A program made the translations under genes and the position numbers. A DNA stretch of 11,345 nt from Desulfotomaculaceae bacterium (GTDB lineage: Bacteria; Bacillota; Desulfotomaculia; Desulfotomaculales; Pelotomaculaceae): positions 1-11,345 of the forward strand of contig JAQVLS010000034.1 in NCBI GenBank assembly GCA_028704035.1, read 5' to 3'. This document shows, in pieces, positions 7,538 through 11,345 of this stretch. Position 1 is the first letter of the stretch; the number at the start of each line of letters is the position of its first letter. The notes under the pieces are model-generated. The model ran no database searches, was not told where the DNA came from, and saw nothing but the letters and a program-made list of their open reading frames with translations.

Positions 7538-7616
7538 GATGCCGTTTCAAGGAATTTTTATTATTATGACGAAAGTATTGTTAAATTAAGATTATTATAG
7601 AATCCGGAGAAACGTT

Positions 7617-8399
7617 TTGGACATATCTAAATTAACGATTAGACAAATAAAAAAAATTGCCTGCGGCCCGGCCGGCGCCAACCTCGCTTTCAGGCTAGCC
7701 CTATCAGAAGACGACCGGGTGGGTGTACGGGAAATCCACAAGAAATTATTACATGCTGAATACCTAATGGCGCGTGAAATAAAGCGTCTCGCCGAAATGT
7801 TTTTATATGAGAACGACTTAAAAGCAAGAGGATGCCATCCCGTCGCCGGTGTAGATGAGGCGGGCCGGGGTCCGCTGGCCGGGCCGGTTGTGGCTGCTGC
7901 GGTGATCCTGCCTGACGATGCGGTCCTGCTAAACCTGAACGACTCCAAAAAACTAGCCCCCCAAAAAAGGGAATACCTGGCGGGGCAGATCGAAAGAACC
8001 TCCCTAGCCTGGTCTGTAGGCGTCTCATCTGTTGAGGAGATATTTTCTGAAAACATTCACCAGGCTGGGCTGAAAGCCATGCGCAGGGCTGTTGTGGGGC
8101 TTGCTGTCAAACCTGCCCACGTACTTGTGGACGGTTTTAAAATTGACCGGCTGGCATGCCCGCAGACGCCAATTATCGCGGGTGATGGTTTAAGCGCTTC
8201 CATAGCGGCAGCCTCGATCCTGGCCAAGGTGACCAGGGATCGCCTGATGGATTCATACCATAAACTTTATCCCCAATACGGTTTCGACCGCCATAAGGGC
8301 TACGGTACGGCGGAACATTTACAGGCACTGTCCGACCACGGGCCCTGCCCAATTCACAGGACCGGCTACCGGCCGGTGCGGGAATGTCTGCAGCTATGA
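7617..8399 (+). CDS. rnhB: Ribonuclease HII
   Basis: RNase HII cuts the RNA strand of RNA-DNA hybrids and removes single ribonucleotides from DNA. The 260-residue product has all four acidic catalytic residues: Asp80-Glu81 in GVDEAGRGPLAGP, Asp172 in VDGF and Asp190 in GDG. It also has the family motifs NDSKKL, SIAAASILAKVTRDR and YGFDRHKGYGT. About 75 residues precede the catalytic domain, an N-terminal extension also found in Bacillus-type RnhB. The start is TTG 7617, supported by GGAG seven bases upstream; there is no ATG in a suitable place. Its stop overlaps the start of yraN (ATGA), so the two are translationally coupled, as is common in Firmicutes. Confidence 0.97.
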   Translation: MDISKLTIRQIKKIACGPAGANLAFRLALSEDDRVGVREIHKKLLHAEYLMAREIKRLAEMFLYENDLKARGCHPVAGVDEAGRGPLAGPVVAAAVILPDDAVLLNLNDSKKLAPQKREYLAGQIERTSLAWSVGVSSVEEIFSENIHQAGLKAMRRAVVGLAVKPAHVLVDGFKIDRLACPQTPIIAGDGLSASIAAASILAKVTRDRLMDSYHKLYPQYGFDRHKGYGTAEHLQALSDHGPCPIHRTGYRPVRECLQL

Positions 8400-8758
8400 C
8401 GATACGGAGAAAACGGCTGGGGAAAAAGGGAGAAGAAGAGGCTGCCAGATACCTGAAAAAGATTGGTTACAGGGTAATCTGCCGGAACTACACCTGCGCT
8501 ATCGGTGAAATCGATTTGATAGCGCAGGACGAAAGAGTAATAGTCTTCGTGGAGGTGCGTTCACACAGCAGCGAGGAATACGGCCTGCCTCAGGAAAGCG
8601 TTACGAAGCGCAAACAGCATAAACTCAGGCAGTTGGCCTGGCATTACCTGATAACACATGGAAAAACCGACAGCAGCTGCCGGTTTGACGTAATTGGTAT
8701 TTTGTTTGACATGGAAGATGGGGTAAGCAGACTGGACCATATAACAAATGCCTTCTAA
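8396..8758 (+). CDS. yraN: YraN/UPF0102 family endonuclease-like protein
   Basis: A 120-residue protein of the UPF0102 family, which has a restriction-endonuclease-like fold. Visible motifs are LGKKGEEEAARYL near the N-terminus, the acidic GEIDLI at 37-42 and FVEVRS at 51-56, where many relatives have EVK. Its cellular role is not well established; it is usually next to rnhB in Firmicutes. The start chosen is ATG 8396, which overlaps the rnhB stop as ATGA; ATG 8384 would add four residues, and family members usually begin just before the LGxxGE motif. It converges on the rnk gene, whose end is 38 bases away. Confidence 0.88.
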   Translation: MTIRRKRLGKKGEEEAARYLKKIGYRVICRNYTCAIGEIDLIAQDERVIVFVEVRSHSSEEYGLPQESVTKRKQHKLRQLAWHYLITHGKTDSSCRFDVIGILFDMEDGVSRLDHITNAF

Positions 8759-8786
8759 AATGCAAAAGGCACAGTTATTAATTTTT
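8749..8786. terminator. Weak, possibly bidirectional terminator between yraN and rnk
   Basis: TGCCTT (8749-8754) pairs with AAGGCA (8766-8771) over an 11-base loop. On the plus strand TTTTT follows about ten bases later; on the minus strand the stem runs directly into TTTGTT. The stem overlaps the last yraN codons. It is short, so this is a modest candidate for the convergent gene pair. Confidence 0.35.
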
Positions 8787-8796
8787 CTCACTACCT

Positions 8797-9210
8797 TTAT
8801 AAATCAAGATCACCTGCTGCTTCCGGTTGATAAAGGATCTTTTTTACTTCCAACCTGACCATGCCGCTGGGTATTTTCCAGTCAATGGCGTTTTTCTCGC
8901 GCAAACCTATGATTGCCGTACCCACAGGGGCCAGTACAGAAATTTTGTCTTCCATTAAATTTGCCTCATTGGGGTAAACCAGCGTGTATATCATTTCTTC
9001 ACCGGAGTCTATATCTCTTAGCAATACCTTTGAATTCATAGTAATCACATTATGCGGAATTTTTTCTGAAGATACTACTTGCGCCCGGTCTAATTCCTGC
9101 TCCAAGTTGTTCAGGTATACTTCGCTGCTGGGATGAAACTCTTTAGCTTCACTTATTAGTTTCTGTAATTTTATCCTGTCTTTTTCAGTAATGAATATTT
9201 GCCTTGACAA
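8797..9210 (-). CDS. rnk: Rnk-like regulator with GreA/GreB-type C-terminal domain
   Basis: The 137-residue product closely follows E. coli Rnk, a small protein that binds RNA polymerase like the Gre factors and was first described as a regulator of nucleoside diphosphate kinase. Shared stretches visible here are ELDRAQV (39-45), VITMNSKV (55-62), TLVYP (76-80), SVLAPVGTAIIGL (91-103) and the near-terminal YQPEAAGD (127-134). The first 45 residues are helical and shorter than the GreA coiled coil. The start is TTG 9210, supported by AAAGGTGG eight bases upstream and by an N-terminus beginning MSR as in E. coli. A promoter and terminator-like hairpin precede it, suggesting attenuation. Family membership is clear; its function in this host is inferred. 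Confidence 0.9.
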   Translation of the reverse strand: MSRQIFITEKDRIKLQKLISEAKEFHPSSEVYLNNLEQELDRAQVVSSEKIPHNVITMNSKVLLRDIDSGEEMIYTLVYPNEANLMEDKISVLAPVGTAIIGLREKNAIDWKIPSGMVRLEVKKILYQPEAAGDLDL

Positions 9211-9237
9211 CGTTCAAGCCACCTTTCATAAACTGCT

Positions 9238-9271
9238 AAAAAACATTCGGCGACTACCCTGTAACCGCCGA
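9238..9271 (-). terminator. Intrinsic terminator-like hairpin in the rnk leader (possible attenuator)
   Basis: TCGGCGGTTAC (9271-9261) pairs with GTAGTCGCCGA (9257-9247), 11 base pairs with two wobbles, over an AGG loop. TGTTTTTT follows one base later, ending at 9238. This is a good rho-independent terminator on the minus strand, yet it lies between the predicted rnk promoter and the rnk ribosome binding site. Confidence 0.75.
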
Positions 9272-9334
9272 TATAGTATGTTTTAATTATAGGTGTAGCA
9301 CAAAAACAAGTGGTAATATATCTTCTATTAAATT

Positions 9335-9363
9335 ATTATATACAGTATTTATTGTAAAGTAAA
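9335..9363 (-). promoter_or_regulatory. Promoter of rnk
   Basis: TTTACT (9363-9358), a 17-base spacer and a perfect TATAAT (9340-9335) point to rnk. The start would be near 9328, giving a leader of about 118 bases that includes the terminator-like hairpin at 9271-9238. Confidence 0.6.
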
Positions 9364-9453
9364 GATCTGTTGTCCTTGCAATTTCGACCCGATTTTTAAT
9401 AAAAGTATCGCATCGATGGAACCGGTGTTGTTATAAAATATAGCGCTGAGTAC

Positions 9454-9518
9454 AATAAAAGATGCAAAATGAGAGCGGCTGCTTGCTTTCCTCATCATCT
9501 CATGTTAATAGTTTGCAT
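9454..9518 (-). terminator. Candidate terminator downstream of comM
   Basis: ATGCAAA (9518-9512) pairs with TTTGCAT (9468-9462), and ATGAGA (9503-9498) with TCTCAT (9474-9469), directly stacked on the 3' side. TTTTATT follows at 9460-9454. The loop of 23 bases and an 8-base bulge weaken it, but it begins 10 bases after the comM stop. The rest of the 9211-9527 spacer holds the rnk promoter and leader; no further gene is visible. Confidence 0.4.
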
Positions 9519-9527
9519 GGATCCGGT

Positions 9528-11063
9528 TCAGGAGCGATACTGAATGGCCTCGGCCAGGTGCGTTTCGTTTATAAGTTCTGCGCCGTCGAGGTCGGCAATT
9601 GTCCGGGAAACCTTTAGGATCTTATCATGGGACCGGGCGCTCAGCGCAAGCTTTTTAAAAGCTGAATGAAAGAGATCCCGGGCATCCTTAGTCATTTTAC
9701 AGTGCCGGCGTACTTCCTTTGGCTTCATCTGAGCGTTGCAAGATGTCGTCTTGGCATGGGCGCTTTTTTGTGTTTCGGCCATAAATCTTTCCCGCTGGCG
9801 CTTCCGCGCCGTTTCCACTCTTTTTTTAATCGACGCCGAGCTCTCCGGTTTTTCTGATGAGTTTATTTCCTCGTACGGCAGCCTTGGCACTTCGATGCAA
9901 ATATCGATACGATCCAGGAGCGGGCCGGAAAGGCGGGAAATATAGCGCTGTACCTGGTACGGGGTGCACGTGCACTCGCGCAAGGAATCGCCCAAATAGC
10001 CGCAGGGACATGGATTGAGCGCACCTACAAGCATTAAATTGGCGGGGTATGTAAGAGAGGCGGCAGCCCTGGATATTGTGATAATGCCATCCTCAAGGGG
10101 CTGACGGAGAGCCTCCAGCGCGTTTTTTTGGAATTCAGGCATCTCATCCAAAAATAAAACTCCGTGGTGGGCGAGGCTTATTTCGCCGGGGCGGGGTATT
10201 CTGCCGCCGCCAACGATGCCGATGGTAGAAGCGGTATGATGGGGCGCCCTGAACGGCCTGCGGGTAACCAGCGGTGTGTCCGGCGTGAGCAGGCCGGCCA
10301 GACTGTAAATTTTAGTTGTTTCAATAGACTCACAAAAAGTCATGTCCGGCAGGATACCGGGCAGGCGGCGGGCCAGCATTGTTTTGCCTGAACCTGGACT
10401 GCCGAACATAAGCAGGTTGTGCGATCCGGCAGCGGCCACCTCAAGTGACCGCCTGGCGATATGCTGCCCTTTCACATCGGTGAAATCGGGCCAGTCAGCC
10501 GCAGCGGAACTTATATAACCTGCCAGGTCCAAAGCATATGGCGCTATATCGTTTTCACCCCGCAAAAAACCGGTTAACTCCGCCAGACTGCCGGCGGGGA
10601 AAACGGCAGCGCCTTCAACCAGCGCCGCTTCAGCAGCGTTTTCTGTGGGGACAATGATTTCGTCCATTGACGCTCCTACAGCAACCAGGACGTTGGGCAA
10701 TGTCCCGGCGATACTGCGTAGGGAGCCGTTTAAGGATAGTTCACCCAGGTAGGCGAAACGTTCGTACTGTTCAGGGGTCAGTTGTTCGGTAGCGGCCAGG
10801 ATCCCTACAGCAATCGGCAGATCGTAAATGGGACCTTCTTTTTTTAAATCAGCCGGCGCCAGATTAACAGTAATTCTCTTAACCGGAAATTCCAGGCCTG
10901 AATTCTTTATTGCCGCGCGGACGCGGTCTTTTGATTCCCTGACCGAGGCGTCAGGCAGTCCGACTATGTCAAAACAGGGCAGGCCGTTGGAAACATCAAC
11001 TTCAACTTCCACTATCTGGCCGTCCAGACCGTGGAGGGCGGTGCTTTTTACGATAGCGATCAT
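9528..11063 (-). CDS. comM: ComM/YifB family Mg-chelatase-like AAA+ ATPase
   Basis: ComM/YifB proteins are hexameric AAA+ ATPases; the Vibrio and Haemophilus proteins act as helicases that help integrate DNA taken up by transformation. From ATG 11063 the product has 511 residues, normal length. An N-terminal Lon-protease-like domain starts with MIAIVKS. It is followed by Walker A GSPGSGKT (221-228), Walker B LFLDE (303-307), a cysteine cluster CPCG...CTC (352-366) and SGPLLDRIDI (379-388). The start is preferred over ATG 11177 because GCGGAGG lies five bases before it and family members begin at this point; the 38 extra residues look unlike the family. It is usually in one operon with rnhB and yraN in Firmicutes, but here it faces them with rnk in between. 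Confidence 0.95.
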   Translation of the reverse strand: MIAIVKSTALHGLDGQIVEVEVDVSNGLPCFDIVGLPDASVRESKDRVRAAIKNSGLEFPVKRITVNLAPADLKKEGPIYDLPIAVGILAATEQLTPEQYERFAYLGELSLNGSLRSIAGTLPNVLVAVGASMDEIIVPTENAAEAALVEGAAVFPAGSLAELTGFLRGENDIAPYALDLAGYISSAAADWPDFTDVKGQHIARRSLEVAAAGSHNLLMFGSPGSGKTMLARRLPGILPDMTFCESIETTKIYSLAGLLTPDTPLVTRRPFRAPHHTASTIGIVGGGRIPRPGEISLAHHGVLFLDEMPEFQKNALEALRQPLEDGIITISRAAASLTYPANLMLVGALNPCPCGYLGDSLRECTCTPYQVQRYISRLSGPLLDRIDICIEVPRLPYEEINSSEKPESSASIKKRVETARKRQRERFMAETQKSAHAKTTSCNAQMKPKEVRRHCKMTKDARDLFHSAFKKLALSARSHDKILKVSRTIADLDGAELINETHLAEAIQYRS

Positions 11064-11189
11064 CTGGGCCTCCGCTAAATAGCTATTTTTACCATTATTC
11101 GACTGCCATTCCCTTAATCCTTCCATAAAAAACAGCGAATGGTTTGTAATTTTAAATATGTTTGATCTAGGCTGCATTTTATCTGCTAT

Positions 11190-11345
11190 TTATCGGCCTT
11201 TATAGCAGTCCATACATATTATCCGGCAGTTGCCTGCATCGGGGGGACGGTCGCATTCAGGGCGATAAGCCTCCCAACCGCCGGGCAGGTCCATACCCCT
11301 CATATTGAAGATTATCATATTGTTGCATATGCCCGAATGCTTATG
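11190..11345 (-). CDS. Small cysteine-rich protein, 3' end only
   Basis: A frame open from the right window edge ends at TAA 11192-11190, giving 51 residues. Five cysteines are present, four of them in a CX8CX3CX2C pattern near the C-terminus that could bind a metal; the middle is rich in Pro, Gly and Asp. The start lies outside the window, or may be an internal ATG such as 11303. I do not recognise a family. It lies 126 bases upstream of comM on the same strand, with no clear terminator between. The frame is short, so it may be chance, although the cysteine pattern and lack of stops favour a real gene. Confidence 0.4.
   Translation of the reverse strand, partial: HKHSGICNNMIIFNMRGMDLPGGWEAYRPECDRPPDAGNCRIICMDCYKGR

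Larger units (their letters stand above)
7467..7555. repeat. Inverted repeat flanking the divergent fdhE/rnhB promoters
   Basis: ATTCCTTGA (7467-7475) is inverted as TCAAGGAAT (7547-7555); a further CTTGAAA lies next to the left copy. Each arm falls within about the first dozen bases of the predicted transcript on its side. The arms could bind a regulator or be chance; no regulator gene is adjacent. Confidence 0.35.

Noticed and set aside
7595..8056. 153-codon minus-strand open frame opposite rnhB
   Set aside because: Antisense to a well-conserved RNase HII; composition is low-complexity and no motif is visible.
11064..11177. 38-residue N-terminal extension of comM from ATG 11177
   Set aside because: No ribosome binding site there, while ATG 11063 has GCGGAGG and matches the family start.
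1..11345. CRISPR array, tRNA, rRNA, insertion sequence or prophage genes
   Set aside because: No regularly spaced repeats, no tRNA-like fold noticed, no transposase or integrase motifs in any frame.

Overview
This window looks like chromosomal DNA of an anaerobic, selenocysteine-using Firmicute, most likely a Peptococcaceae/Desulfotomaculum-Pelotomaculum type clostridium. Supporting signs are strong AGGAGG-type ribosome binding sites, TTG and GTG starts, a selenocysteine formate dehydrogenase, an rnhB-yraN pair of the kind usual in Firmicutes, and A/T-rich spacers between moderately G+C-rich genes. The genus is inferred; no rRNA or taxonomic marker lies in the window.

Left two thirds (1-7407), all on the minus strand: a formate dehydrogenase locus. 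In transcription order it reads fdhE (maturation protein), tatA and tatC (twin-arginine translocase), a 365-base leader with a probable molybdenum/tungsten cofactor riboswitch, then fdhA (catalytic subunit with twin-arginine signal and UGA-encoded selenocysteine), fdhB (four [4Fe-4S] clusters) and a HybB/NrfD-type membrane subunit that runs off the left edge. Together they would build an enzyme on the outer face of the membrane: FdhE finishes FdhA in the cytoplasm, TatAC exports the folded FdhA-FdhB pair, and the HybB-like protein exchanges electrons with the quinone pool. fdhA appears as two open frames only because of the in-frame UGA; a bacterial SECIS hairpin follows it directly. tatA appears to carry a frameshift near codon 41.

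Centre (7408-7616): a divergent control region with a good TTGACA-17-TATGCT promoter towards fdhE and a plausible back-to-back promoter towards rnhB. The two -35 boxes overlap, and inverted repeats lie at the two predicted transcription starts.

Right third (7617-11345): housekeeping genes. rnhB (RNase HII) and yraN run rightwards with a 4-base ATGA overlap. They converge on an rnk-type gene (GreA/GreB C-terminal-like) on the minus strand. The rnk leader holds a strong promoter followed by an 11-bp terminator-like hairpin, suggesting attenuation. comM/yifB (Mg-chelatase-like AAA+ ATPase) follows, also on the minus strand, and the 3' end of a small cysteine-rich reading frame is cut by the right edge.

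The least ordinary features are the riboswitch-like fdhA leader with its overlapping small reading frame, the tatA frameshift, the Tat/FdhE/HybB packaging around one selenoenzyme, and the possible attenuator in front of rnk.
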